DNA from: Phaeodactylibacter xiamenensis
GTDB taxonomy: Bacteria > Bacteroidota > Bacteroidia > Chitinophagales > Saprospiraceae
DNA: 64,000 nt
NCBI RefSeq assembly: GCF_000759025.1
Contig: NZ_JPOS01000037.1
Span: forward strand, 1 to 64,000
Direction of reading: 5' to 3'
The notes under the pieces are model-generated. The model worked only from the letters and a program-made list of their open reading frames with translations. It made no database searches and was not told where the DNA came from. The translations under genes and the position numbers were made by a program. Below, piece after piece: positions 35,256 through 44,909 of the stretch (position 1 is its first letter; the number at the start of each line of letters is the position of its first letter).

Positions 35256-36157
35256 AATTTAATATACTCCACCGGGTCTACCGGCTTGCCTTTGTGCCAA
35301 AGCTCGAAGTGCAGGTGCGGCCCGTCCGACAGGGTCCCGGTATTGCCAATAATGGCAACAGCTTCCCCGGCTTTGACAAAACTGCCCGCCTCCTTCAGCA
35401 GCACGGAGTTGTGCTTGTAGAAGGTGATGGTATTGTTGGAGTGCTGAATGCCGATGGTGTTGCCGGTCTCAAGCGTCCAGTCGGAGAAAAAGATAAACCC
35501 ATCCATCGCGGATTTGATCGCGGTGTTTTTAGGTGCCAGTACATCCACGCCGTAGTGTTTTTTGTCAGGCATGAAGGCGGCACTGATTTCTCCGGTAACG
35601 GGCGGGGAGAAAAACAACTGCTCCAGGGGCACATCGCCCGGAGAGAAGTTGATGGGGCGGCCACGGCGTGCCACATCTCCAATCTCTTTGAGTTCCAGTT
35701 CTTCACGTAGTTGTTCCTCCGCCTCTGAGCGTTCCACCTCCTGCAGGGAGTCCATGTGTACTTCAGGGCCAGCTTTTTGCTCAGCCTGTTCGGCGGTTTC
35801 CACATCTCCCACGAGCACTTTGCGGATATTTTCAGAATAGGCCCGCTGGGCGGCGAGCTGTTGCTCCAGCGACTGTACCTCATCGTATAGTTTTTCCACC
35901 TGCCGGCGGGCTTTGTCGCCTTCGCCGTAGCCGGGCACGTACTGGCGCAGCGGGGTAAAGGCAATGGCGGTCACCACCAGAAAAGCCACCAAGACCAGAA
36001 TGGTGCTGGCTGCGACGTACACATTGAGCAGGGTAAGCCGGTAAGAGCCCACTTCTTCGAAGGTCTCGTTGTTCATGATGATAAAACGGTACGTATGCTG
36101 CAGGTTCTGCTTCGTCCGTTTCCACCACGCTTTGAATTTATCTTCGTTCGGAGCCAT
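35252..36157 (-). CDS. M23 family peptidoglycan endopeptidase, membrane anchored
   Basis: A 301-residue protein starting at MAPNEDKFKAWWKRTK. One membrane segment (VYVAASTILVLVAFLVVTAIAF) follows a cytoplasmic basic tail. Then come a coiled coil (QVEKLYDEVQSLEQQLAAQRAYSE) and a C-terminal LytM domain with the zinc ligands HYGVD and HLHFE (GPHLHFELWHKGKPVDP at the end). All catalytic positions look intact, unlike degenerate LytM activators. It is divergent from the T9SS gene sprE/porW. A TAACTTTG box at 36299-36306 (minus strand) may be its promoter. Role: wall remodelling, perhaps making room for trans-envelope machines. Confidence 0.9.
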   Translation of the reverse strand: MAPNEDKFKAWWKRTKQNLQHTYRFIIMNNETFEEVGSYRLTLLNVYVAASTILVLVAFLVVTAIAFTPLRQYVPGYGEGDKARRQVEKLYDEVQSLEQQLAAQRAYSENIRKVLVGDVETAEQAEQKAGPEVHMDSLQEVERSEAEEQLREELELKEIGDVARRGRPINFSPGDVPLEQLFFSPPVTGEISAAFMPDKKHYGVDVLAPKNTAIKSAMDGFIFFSDWTLETGNTIGIQHSNNTITFYKHNSVLLKEAGSFVKAGEAVAIIGNTGTLSDGPHLHFELWHKGKPVDPVEYIKF

Positions 36158-36393
36158 CTGTGTTTGTTGTTTCTTGCATCCGCCTGAATAACGCTGCCAG
36201 GCTGCTAAAATTTGACGCAGACCCACTCAAAAGGTTTGTAGTCTGTTAATAATAAAATAATTTTGGCTTTTGGCGTTTATTATACAGTTCCGGGTTCGCA
36301 AAGTTAGGCAGTGTCCACAGCGCCCGGAAGTAATTCGGCCTTTTTCTTTACAATTTGGCGCCCCGGCAGGCGCATTCGGAAAATAACAGGACT

Positions 36394-39294
36394 TTGAAAC
36401 AGATCAATAAGATACTTTGGGTATTCCTGAGCATGGCGGTACTGGCAGCTTGTACCACCACCAAGAGCCGCAGCGATATGTCAGCGCTCAGCGAAGCCTA
36501 CCACAATACAACGGCACATTATAATGGTTATTTCAATGCGGATGAGCTGATCATGCTCAGCCGGGCGCTGCTGGAACAGTCGCATACGGATAACTATACC
36601 AAGCTGCTGCCCATTTACAAACACCTGGCTGTGGAAGATGCCACCGTGGTCGCACAAGACCTCGATATCGCCATGGAAAAAGTGACGGTGGTGGTCAATC
36701 TGCACCCCTACAGCAAGTGGGTGGATGACTCTTACCTGGTCTTCGGCAAAGCCCAGTACTACAAGCGCGACTACGAAGCCGCAGAGGCGACTTTCCGCTT
36801 CTTTTCTAATGAATTTAGCCCGGAAGAAATGCGCAAAAAGGAGAAAAAAGCCGACGCCGCTAAAAAAGCCAGCAAGAAGAAAAAGAAAAAGAAGAAGCGC
36901 AAAAAGTCCCGCAGCAAGAAAAACAAGATGAGCAAGAAGAAGGCGCGGGCATTGAAAAAGTACAATAAGGCTGTCCGCAAAGCCCGTAAATCCGGCGGGC
37001 AGGCACCGGAAAAGCCGGCTATCCTGCAAAGTGGCAAAGACCAGGAAATGGCAGATGCCAAAGAGGAAAAGCGAAAGGAAAATGAAGCCGCCCTGGAGGA
37101 AGAAAATGCAGCGAACGATGATCCGAAGAAAAATCCGCTGAAGCATCAGCTGGCTTATCAGGAAGGCATGTTGTATTATGCCAAAACCCTTATTGAACGC
37201 GACAAGTTTGACGGCGCAGAACGGGTGATTCGGGAGCTGGAACAGGACCCGGGGACCTTCGCGGAGACCAAAGCCGAGTTGGCTGTTATCAAAGCGCACC
37301 TCTATATCTCGGAGGAGGCTTACGTAGATGCCCTGCCTGCTCTGGAGAACGCCATAGAAATGACGGACGATAAAGCGCTCAAAGCCCGCTACGCCTTCAT
37401 CATGGCACAAATCTATCAGAAACTGGGCAACAGCCGCGGCGCTTATGCCGGGTTCGAGCAGGCCCTGAATTATCGGCCGGACTATGTGATGGCGTTCAAC
37501 TGCAAACTGAATATGGCGCAGAACGCCTGGGCAAGCGGCACCGGAAGCGCACGGGAAGCACGCGCCAGCCTCGAAAAGCTGCTCAGAGAAGAGAAAAATG
37601 CCGAGTTTAAAGATCAAATTTACTTTGCGCTGGCAATGATTGCGTTCAAGGAAGGCGATCAGGCGGAAGGGGTGCGCAACTTGCAGCTGTCCCTGCAGCA
37701 TGATTCGGGCAATCAGGGGCAGAAAGCCGAAGCCTACGTGACACTGGCCGACTTCTACTATGAGGGAGAGTCCTATGTGAAAGCCAAAAATTACTACGAC
37801 AGCACTCTCATGGTAATGACGGAACAGGACGAGCGCTACAAGCGGGTCAAAGGCATGGCCAGCAGCCTCACAGATATCGCCAAAAACCTGGAAATCATCG
37901 CCCTGCAGGACAGCCTCCTGACCATCAGTCAGATGACGCCGGCCGAGCAGGAAGCCCTGGCACTGGAAATTAAGAAAAAACAAGACGAGGCCCGCCGTAA
38001 GCAATTGATCGCACAAGCCAATCAACAAGCCAATCAGCGTTTTGGCAACCTCAATAACCGGGTGAATGCGTCTGCAAGCCTGGGCAGCGAAGAGAGTTCC
38101 TTTTTTGCCTACGACGACCGCAGGCAGAAGCGGGGTATCCGGGATTTTCAACGGGTTTGGGGCACCCGCCCGCTGGAGGACAACTGGCGGCGCTCAGCAG
38201 CAAGCTCCAACGACATTATCGAGGAAATCGGCTCCGATGACGGTAGCGATATACTGACGGACGAGGAGATCGAAAAACTCCTGGGCGCAGTCCCTAAAAC
38301 CGAAGGCGATATCGCAGCGGCTGAAATTCAGCTGCAGGAAGCCATGTCCAAACTGGGCGCCCTGTACCGGGAACGCCTCGAAAACTACGATCAGGCCGTG
38401 GCCGTACTGGAGGGGCTCAACGAGCGCTTCCCTGGCAATACCTACGAGCTGGATTCCTGGTATCAGCTCTATCTGGCGTACACGGATATGGGCAACAACG
38501 AGAAAGCAAGGTATTATGCCGATAAGATTTTGGAGAAATACCCGAATACCGCCTATGCGCTAATCATTAAAAATCCAAACTACGCTGAGGAGCTCGTGAA
38601 GGAAGAACGGGAGCTCAACCGCTACTACGATGAGACCTATGCCGCCTTTACTTCCGGTAACTATCGCCTGGCATTTGACCGCAGTCAGCAGGCTAAGGAT
38701 AAATTTGGGGCAGCTAATCCGTTTCAGCCCAAGTTTGCCCTGCTTTCAGCCATGAGCACCGGCAATATGGAAGGTAAGGAAGCCTACGTGGAAGCGCTGC
38801 GCAAAGTCGTGGCCCGCTACCCTGACACGGAAGAGCAACTGCGTGCCCGTGAAATCTTGCGCCTCCTGGGCGAGACGACTACGAGCCTGCCTGCCGGCGC
38901 AAAAGAGGAAATCGAAGCCTTTACACAGGAAGACGACAAGCTGCACTACACCATTATCGCCTTCAAAGATAAAGAAGTGAGCCTGACAGATGCTAAAGTG
39001 AAGGTATCAGACTACAATGAGAAGTATCATAAGCTCGACCGTATCCGGATATCCAATATTTATCTGGGCACAACAGCCGATGACCGTATTCCCATCCTCG
39101 TGTTGCGCCGCTTTAAGGATAAGCAGGATGCGATGAAGTACTATAATGGCGTACAGCGCAATAAGAGTGAATTTGTTGATGGAGGGGTGGAGTTTGAGCT
39201 CTTCCCCGTCACACAGAACAACTACCGCGAAATCCTCAAGCAGCGTAAGATCGACGGGTACCGGTTGTTTTTCCAGCAGTATTACCTCAACTAG
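36394..39294 (+). CDS. sprE: T9SS-associated TPR lipoprotein SprE/PorW
   Basis: A 966-residue lipoprotein. No ATG precedes the signal peptide, so I start it at the TTG at 36394, giving MKQINKILWVFLSMAVLAAC, a clean SPII signal. SprE/PorW is an outer-membrane lipoprotein with TPR-like repeats required for type IX secretion and gliding. The characteristic early region SEAYHNTTAHYNGYFNADELI is present, followed by TPR-type helices (for example AVAVLEGLNERFPGNTYELDSWYQLYLAYTDMGNNEKARYYADKIL). Between the first TPRs and the rest lies an extremely basic segment (about residues 146-204). This and sprA are the two T9SS core genes in the window, 16 kb apart and unlinked to porKLMN here. Confidence 0.92.
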   Translation: MKQINKILWVFLSMAVLAACTTTKSRSDMSALSEAYHNTTAHYNGYFNADELIMLSRALLEQSHTDNYTKLLPIYKHLAVEDATVVAQDLDIAMEKVTVVVNLHPYSKWVDDSYLVFGKAQYYKRDYEAAEATFRFFSNEFSPEEMRKKEKKADAAKKASKKKKKKKKRKKSRSKKNKMSKKKARALKKYNKAVRKARKSGGQAPEKPAILQSGKDQEMADAKEEKRKENEAALEEENAANDDPKKNPLKHQLAYQEGMLYYAKTLIERDKFDGAERVIRELEQDPGTFAETKAELAVIKAHLYISEEAYVDALPALENAIEMTDDKALKARYAFIMAQIYQKLGNSRGAYAGFEQALNYRPDYVMAFNCKLNMAQNAWASGTGSAREARASLEKLLREEKNAEFKDQIYFALAMIAFKEGDQAEGVRNLQLSLQHDSGNQGQKAEAYVTLADFYYEGESYVKAKNYYDSTLMVMTEQDERYKRVKGMASSLTDIAKNLEIIALQDSLLTISQMTPAEQEALALEIKKKQDEARRKQLIAQANQQANQRFGNLNNRVNASASLGSEESSFFAYDDRRQKRGIRDFQRVWGTRPLEDNWRRSAASSNDIIEEIGSDDGSDILTDEEIEKLLGAVPKTEGDIAAAEIQLQEAMSKLGALYRERLENYDQAVAVLEGLNERFPGNTYELDSWYQLYLAYTDMGNNEKARYYADKILEKYPNTAYALIIKNPNYAEELVKEERELNRYYDETYAAFTSGNYRLAFDRSQQAKDKFGAANPFQPKFALLSAMSTGNMEGKEAYVEALRKVVARYPDTEEQLRAREILRLLGETTTSLPAGAKEEIEAFTQEDDKLHYTIIAFKDKEVSLTDAKVKVSDYNEKYHKLDRIRISNIYLGTTADDRIPILVLRRFKDKQDAMKYYNGVQRNKSEFVDGGVEFELFPVTQNNYREILKQRKIDGYRLFFQQYYLN

Positions 39295-39323
39295 CGCGTC
39301 AGCCCGATTCCGATACCCGGATC

Positions 39324-39364
39324 ATCCCGGCTTCTGTATATTGATCAGGAGCCGGGATTTTTTT
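39324..39364 (+). terminator. Terminator after sprE
   Basis: ATCCCGGCT (39324-39332) pairs with AGCCGGGAT (39350-39358), followed by TTTTTTT. It begins 30 bases after the sprE stop. Confidence 0.88.
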
Positions 39365-39440
39365 GAAGAATCCCGGGAAGAAAGTTTTTGTTTCAAACAA
39401 TAACTTTAAATTAGCGAGCCGAATACTATGAGAAAAACGT

Positions 39441-42428
39441 ATGCTGCTCAACGCCCATACCTACTACAGCCTCCGGTATGGCACCCTGCCACCGCCCGCC
39501 CTGACTGAACGCGCTGCACAGTTGGGCTACACGGCTATGGCACTCACGGACATCAACAATACCAGCTGCTCATATGAGTTTGTCCGCTGCTGCGAAAAAG
39601 CCGGCATTAAACCTGTTTTGGGGCTGGAGTTCCGTAAAGAAGGGCGCTGCCTGTACATCGGTCTGGCCCGCAACCGGGAGGGGCTTCGTGAGCTCAATCA
39701 GTTCCTGAGTGAAGCCTCAATTGAGGGTCGGCCGCTGCCCGAAGTGGCTCCGCCCATGCAGCATGCTTACATCATCTATCCCCGCCTTGTCAAGCCCATT
39801 CAGGTGTTCCGGGAGGAAGAGTTCCTGGGGGTCCGCCCGGAGCACGTAGCCCGGCTTTTTGGGCACGAACTGCTGCAGTATAAAAACAAATTGGTGGCAC
39901 TCAGCCCGGTCTTTTTTGCAGACAACGAAGGGTTTGAGCTCCACCGCCTGCTGCGGGCGATCGATGAGAATACCCTGCTGAGCAAGCTGACGCCCAGGCA
40001 AACGGTCAAGGCTTCTGAGCGCCTGATGCCGCCCGAGCAGCTCCGTGCCTTCTATAAAACACAGCCCTACCTGATTGAGAACGCCGAACGCCTGCTCCAA
40101 TCCTGCGAAGCAAACCTGCGCCCCGGGCTACACCTCAACCGCCAAACCTTTACCGGGAGCAAAGCAGGTGATTTTAAACTACTCGAGAAGCTGGCCCTGA
40201 ATGGGTGCGAACGCCGCTACGCCCACCTGGGTACGGACACTCCGGCCTACCGCAGTACGCTGGAGCGGGTCAGGCGGGAGCTAAAAGTGATTGAGCAGCA
40301 GGACTTTTGTGCTTACTTTCTCATCACCTGGGATATTGTGCGTTACGCTGCTTCAGCCGGGTATCACCACGTGGGGCGGGGGAGCGGGGCGAACTCCATT
40401 GTAGCCTACTGTCTGCGGATTACCGACGTAGACCCCATGGAGCTGGGGCTATACTTTGAGCGCTTTATCAACCCGCACCGCACCTCGCCCCCGGATTTCG
40501 ATATCGACTTTTCCTGGGATGAACGGGATGATGTGACGGACTACATTTTTAAGCGCTACGGACGGGACTACACGGCTCTGCTGGCCACCTACTCTACGTT
40601 CAAAGGGCGCTCTATTGTCCGCGAACTAGGCAAAGTATATGGCTTGCCAAAGGCAGAGATCGACAAAATCGTAGCTGCGCCCTTCGAACCAGAGGAGCAT
40701 CATGAGCTGGCAGGCAAAATCGTCCACTACGGCCGTAAGCTGGAAGGCTTCCCCAACCACCTGTCGATTCACGCCGGGGGCATTGTGATTTCGGAAGAGC
40801 CGATTTATTATCAGACCGCACTGCAATTGATGCCAAAAGGCTTTCCAATCACCCATTTTGATATGTACCACGGCGAAGACCTGGGCTTCCATAAGTTTGA
40901 TGTGCTCAGTCAGCGGGGGCTCGGGCATATCAAGGATGCGGTAGACCTGATTAAGCAAAACCGGGAGCAGGCAGTGGACATTCACGACATCCCCCGCCTC
41001 AAGTCAGATGAGCGGGTGAAGGCGCAGCTACGTTCCGGGGACTGCATGGGCTGTTTTTACATTGAATCGCCGGCCATGCGGGGCTTGCTTAAGAAGCTGC
41101 AGTGCGACAACTACGTGCACCTGGTGGCTGCCAGCTCCATCATCCGGCCGGGCGTGGCCAAGTCGGGCATGATGAAGGAGTACATCCGCCGCTTTCACAA
41201 CCCCAATGGTTTTGAATACCTGCACCCGGTGTTTGAAGAACAACTGGGTGAAACCTTCGGCGTGATGGTCTACCAGGAGGATGTCATGAAAATCGTGCAC
41301 CACTTTGCCGGGCTGGGGCTGGACGAAAGCGATGTGCTGCGCCGTATTATGAGTGGCAAGAAGTCTAAAGGCGACACCTTTGAGCGCCTGCAGCGAAAGT
41401 ACTTCGGGAATTGCCGGGCAAGGGGGCACCCGGAAGACCTGGCCAAAGAAGTGTGGCGGCAGGTGGAAAGTTTTTCCGGGTATTCTTTCTGCAAAGCTCA
41501 CTCTGCCAGTTTTGCGGTCGAGAGTTTTCAAAGCCTGTACCTTAAAGCCTACTTTCCGCTGGAATTCATCGTGGCGGTGATCAATAATTTCGGAGGCTTC
41601 TACCGCTCGGAGTACTACTTTCACGAAGCGCGGCGCTGTGGCGGGCGGGTGCATGCCCCCTGCGTCAACCACAGTCAGTACCTGACTACGCTGGACGGGG
41701 AGGACATCTACATCGGTTTCGTGCACCTCCACCAAATGGAGCAGCAGGTGGCCCACCGCATCGTACATCAGCGGGCGCAGGGCGGTGCCTTCCGCGGATT
41801 GTCTGACTTTCTAAATCGCGTCGAAATTGGCAAAGAGCAGGTCGATTTGCTCATCCGCATCGGTGCCTTTCGTTTTACCGGGCAAACCAAACAGGAGCTG
41901 ATGTGGGAACGGGTAGCACTGTTTCAGCCACCGGGGCAGGAGCGCCATACCATGAGCCTTTTCCCGCAGGAATACGAAGAGGCGGAAACCACCGCCCGTC
42001 AGTTTCTGTCTGGAGGCAAAGCAGGTGCCCCTGAGCCTTATGCCGATGCAATAGACGAGTTGGAGCTCCTTGGTTTCCCCCTATGCCCGCCCTTCGACTT
42101 GCTGGACAGGCAGTTTTTCACAGATACCATTTCCCAGTCGGCTCGCCTGGGGGAGCTGGAAGGGCGGATCGTCCGGGTACTGGGGTACTACGTTTGCAAA
42201 AAAGACGTGCGCACCAGCAAGGGCAAACTGATGGCTTTCGGATGCTGGATTGGGCAGGACGGGCACTTCTTTGATACCGTCCACTTTCCACCCACCCTCA
42301 AACGATCGCCCTTTCGGGGCAAAGGCGTCTACAAAATCGAGGGCAGGGTAGTCCTTGAGTTTGGCTTTCCGAGTCTGGAGGTGGTCCGGATGTCCTTTCT
42401 GGGCTGGGGCAATGCTGTGGTGGAGTAA
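39441..42428 (+). CDS. dnaE: Second/accessory DNA polymerase III alpha (DnaE-type)
   Basis: A 995-residue C-family polymerase, shorter than replicative DnaE. The PHP domain opens with LLNAHTYYSLRYG, where the first metal His of the usual HxHS motif is Asn, so proofreading by PHP is unlikely. The palm carries GRGSGANSIVAYCLRI and the catalytic PPDFDIDFSWDER. Thumb/finger blocks follow (KFDVLSQRGLGHIKDAV; VYQEDVMKIVHHFAGL; YSFCKAHSASFAVESFQSLYLKAYFPLEF). A TMSLFP sequence near residue 840 could be a clamp-binding motif. An OB-like fold closes the protein. The length and degenerate PHP fit accessory or error-prone DnaE2/ImuC-type enzymes, but no imuA/imuB or lexA neighbour is present. Confidence 0.9.
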   Translation: MLLNAHTYYSLRYGTLPPPALTERAAQLGYTAMALTDINNTSCSYEFVRCCEKAGIKPVLGLEFRKEGRCLYIGLARNREGLRELNQFLSEASIEGRPLPEVAPPMQHAYIIYPRLVKPIQVFREEEFLGVRPEHVARLFGHELLQYKNKLVALSPVFFADNEGFELHRLLRAIDENTLLSKLTPRQTVKASERLMPPEQLRAFYKTQPYLIENAERLLQSCEANLRPGLHLNRQTFTGSKAGDFKLLEKLALNGCERRYAHLGTDTPAYRSTLERVRRELKVIEQQDFCAYFLITWDIVRYAASAGYHHVGRGSGANSIVAYCLRITDVDPMELGLYFERFINPHRTSPPDFDIDFSWDERDDVTDYIFKRYGRDYTALLATYSTFKGRSIVRELGKVYGLPKAEIDKIVAAPFEPEEHHELAGKIVHYGRKLEGFPNHLSIHAGGIVISEEPIYYQTALQLMPKGFPITHFDMYHGEDLGFHKFDVLSQRGLGHIKDAVDLIKQNREQAVDIHDIPRLKSDERVKAQLRSGDCMGCFYIESPAMRGLLKKLQCDNYVHLVAASSIIRPGVAKSGMMKEYIRRFHNPNGFEYLHPVFEEQLGETFGVMVYQEDVMKIVHHFAGLGLDESDVLRRIMSGKKSKGDTFERLQRKYFGNCRARGHPEDLAKEVWRQVESFSGYSFCKAHSASFAVESFQSLYLKAYFPLEFIVAVINNFGGFYRSEYYFHEARRCGGRVHAPCVNHSQYLTTLDGEDIYIGFVHLHQMEQQVAHRIVHQRAQGGAFRGLSDFLNRVEIGKEQVDLLIRIGAFRFTGQTKQELMWERVALFQPPGQERHTMSLFPQEYEEAETTARQFLSGGKAGAPEPYADAIDELELLGFPLCPPFDLLDRQFFTDTISQSARLGELEGRIVRVLGYYVCKKDVRTSKGKLMAFGCWIGQDGHFFDTVHFPPTLKRSPFRGKGVYKIEGRVVLEFGFPSLEVVRMSFLGWGNAVVE

Positions 42429-42432
42429 GAGT

Positions 42433-43413
42433 TTAAACCTTACACCAAAGGCTGTCTACAAAGTAGCCCTGATCATCAGTGAAGTGCTGTTCAACCTGAA
42501 ACCCTGCTTCCCGGGCCAGGCTTTCAATTTCCGGCAGGCTGTACTTTTGGCTCAGCTCTACATTGATGGCCTCCCAGGCATCAAAGTGGAAAGACCGGTT
42601 GAGGGCTTTGATGAAAACGTGCTGTGCCTTCTCACTCACCAAAAAGCTGCGCGTGGCTCCGGTTACCGGGTCGTAAGACTCCCAGTGCCGGAAGTCCTGC
42701 ACATTGAAATTGGCACCCAGTTCCCGGTTCATGCGCTCCAGAAGATTGAGGTTGAAGGCAGCGGTGATCCCAGCCGGGTCATTGTAAGCACAGAGAATGA
42801 CGTCGGGGTCTTTCTTCAGGTCAAAGCCAATGAGCAGCTTGTCGCCGGGGTTGAGCTCATCTTGCAGGTGTCGCAGGAAAGCAGCGGCTCTTTTTTGCGG
42901 GTAGTTGCCGATATTGGCGCCCAGGAAGAGGACGACCTTGGGCGTGGCATCGGTCTCTTTTACTTCGTGCAGTACTTTGAAGTAGTCGCCGGGTAAGGAG
43001 TGGACTTTTAGCTCAGGTAGTTCCTCGCGGAGGCGCTGTTCGAGCTCCAGCAGTACATTTGGTGAAATATCCACCGGCTGGTACTCGAAGTCGACTGATT
43101 GTTCCATAAAGTAACGGAGCAGTACCCGGGTTTTGTACCCGTCGCCGGCCCCCAGCTCCAGCAGATGGAAGTGTTCGAGCCCGATAGCGTTAAGGATTTG
43201 TGCTTTCTGCTGCTCGAAGATGTCCAGTTCGCAGTTCATCAGGTAGTATTCCGGCATATGCATGATGCGCTGGAATAGCTGATCGCCCTGCTCATCGTAA
43301 AAATACATGGAGGGCAGCTGCTTGGGGGTTTTCGACAGCCCGTGAAGCACATCTCGGGCGAATGCAGAAAGTTCAGCCGTAGTGATTGCTGTGGAAGCAG
43401 TATTAGAAGACAT
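42433..43413 (-). CDS. egtD: EgtD-like histidine N-alpha-methyltransferase
   Basis: A 326-residue SAM-dependent methyltransferase. Family signs: LPSMYFYDEQGDQLFQRIMHMPEYYL near the start, the SAM-binding LLELGAGDGYKTRVLL near residue 95, FLGANIGNYPQ and DKLLIGFDLKKDP later, and the FHFDAWEAINVELSQKYSLPEIESLAREAGF ending. EgtD trimethylates L-histidine to hercynine, the first step of ergothioneine synthesis. It follows egtB on the same strand (27 bases apart). Its stop lies 4 bases from the convergent dnaE stop. Substrate is inferred from homology; some relatives act on other amines. Confidence 0.87.
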   Translation of the reverse strand: MSSNTASTAITTAELSAFARDVLHGLSKTPKQLPSMYFYDEQGDQLFQRIMHMPEYYLMNCELDIFEQQKAQILNAIGLEHFHLLELGAGDGYKTRVLLRYFMEQSVDFEYQPVDISPNVLLELEQRLREELPELKVHSLPGDYFKVLHEVKETDATPKVVLFLGANIGNYPQKRAAAFLRHLQDELNPGDKLLIGFDLKKDPDVILCAYNDPAGITAAFNLNLLERMNRELGANFNVQDFRHWESYDPVTGATRSFLVSEKAQHVFIKALNRSFHFDAWEAINVELSQKYSLPEIESLAREAGFQVEQHFTDDQGYFVDSLWCKV

Positions 43414-43440
43414 AGGTCTGGTTTTTTTGAGGTTTTGGTG

Positions 43441-44718
43441 TTATTTAGCCAGGCGCAGCCCGGTGAATTGCCAGCGTTCCTGCGGATAGAAGAAATTGCG
43501 GTAGCTCATCCGGATGTGCGAGCGCGGGGTAACGCAGGAGCCGCCCCGGAGCACCATCTGATTGACCATAAACTTACCGTTGTACTCGCCCAGTGCGCCT
43601 TTGAAGCGTGGGTAGTTGGGGTAGGGGAGGTAGGCACTGCTGGTCCACTCCCAGGTATTGCCCAGCATCTGAAAATCCTGGCTATTGACCGGGGCAGTAG
43701 GGTGGAAACGCTCTGATTCCACAAAGTTTGCTCCTTCCGGAATGCCCTGGCAAAGCAGGCGGCAGGCGGCTTCCCACTCTTGCTCTGTAGGCAGGCGCAC
43801 GCCCTTCCAGTTGGCAAAGGCGTCCGCCTCGTAGTAGTTGATATGGGTGACGGGGGCATTGGGGTCCACCGGTTGCAGCCCCTGCATGGTATAGTGCCAC
43901 CAATTGCCCGCTTGTTCGTACCAGTAGAGGGGGGCTTTGACCTCCTGTTCCTGTACCCAGCTCCAGCCATCGTCCAGCCAGTACCCGAATTGCTCGTATC
44001 CGCCATCGGCCATGAAAGCCATGTACTCTCCGTTGGTAATCAGCCGGTTAGCGATGGCGAAGTCGTGCAGGTAGGTTTTGTGCGCGCCCTGCTCATTGTC
44101 CCAGGAGAACCCTTCTCCCTGATGCCCGATGGTGTAGATGCCTTCCTTTACCTGAGTGAAAGACAGTGGCGCAGGCTCAGGAGAGGTTACGGCTGTATAG
44201 TCTGTCTGATAAGGCTCATGCATCGGGTTGTGCCCCAGGATGTATTTGATGTCCGTGACGAGCAATTCCTGGTGCTGTTGTTCGTGTTGCAACCCCACCT
44301 CCAGCAGCAGGGCCAGGTCTTCGGGCAGGCCATCTTGTGCATATTGTTCGAGAAAGCGGGACATATGCTCGTCCACATATTCGCGGTAAGCCTTGATGGT
44401 CTCCAAAGAGGGGCGGGTCAGATTACCGCGCTTATCGCGCAAAATCCGTGGGCCCTGGCTTTGGTAATAGCTGTTAAAGCAATAGTTCAGCGCTTCATTG
44501 AACCGTTGGTAGCCCTCCATTTGCTCCGCCAGGATGAAGTTCTCAAAAAACCAGGTGGTATGGCCAAGGTGCCACTTGGGCGGGCTGACGAATGGTACAG
44601 GTTGCGCCACATAGTCCTCTGTCTGTAGAGGCGCACAGATATTAAAGCTTTGCCGGCGAATAGACTGGTACCGGTCGAGGAGGGTGCCTGCTGAGGCAGG
44701 TGTCGCGTGCAAGGTCAT
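43441..44718 (-). CDS. egtB: EgtB-like sulfoxide synthase (DinB plus FGE-sulfatase domains)
   Basis: A 425-residue non-heme iron enzyme. N-terminal DinB-like domain: WHLGHTTWFFENFIL (residues 49-63) and the H-x3-H-x-E motif HEQQHQE (about residue 150) supply the iron ligands. The C-terminal FGE-sulfatase/C-lectin-like domain shows ANRLITNGEYMAFM, WEWTSSAYLPYPNY and GGSCVTPRSHIRMSYRNFFYP. EgtB joins a thiol to hercynine. With no EgtA, EgtC or EgtE nearby, the enzyme may use cysteine directly, as reported for some non-actinobacterial EgtBs; this is inference. First gene of an egtB-egtD operon. Confidence 0.88.
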   Translation of the reverse strand: MTLHATPASAGTLLDRYQSIRRQSFNICAPLQTEDYVAQPVPFVSPPKWHLGHTTWFFENFILAEQMEGYQRFNEALNYCFNSYYQSQGPRILRDKRGNLTRPSLETIKAYREYVDEHMSRFLEQYAQDGLPEDLALLLEVGLQHEQQHQELLVTDIKYILGHNPMHEPYQTDYTAVTSPEPAPLSFTQVKEGIYTIGHQGEGFSWDNEQGAHKTYLHDFAIANRLITNGEYMAFMADGGYEQFGYWLDDGWSWVQEQEVKAPLYWYEQAGNWWHYTMQGLQPVDPNAPVTHINYYEADAFANWKGVRLPTEQEWEAACRLLCQGIPEGANFVESERFHPTAPVNSQDFQMLGNTWEWTSSAYLPYPNYPRFKGALGEYNGKFMVNQMVLRGGSCVTPRSHIRMSYRNFFYPQERWQFTGLRLAK

Positions 44719-44909
44719 AAAATTTGTTGAGTTGGGTACGCATTTGTAAATGCGAAAAGCGGCGGTTTGTTTGCAGGTCCTGCCTGCGGATTGGTACGAA
44801 AACCGGGATAAATGGTAAATATCGCGGTGGAGGCCAGAAAAGAAAAAGGCCCACCACTCCGAAGAGGTGCGAACCTTCTTTCCGTCTCGGGGAAAAATTC
44901 AGCTGTAAT

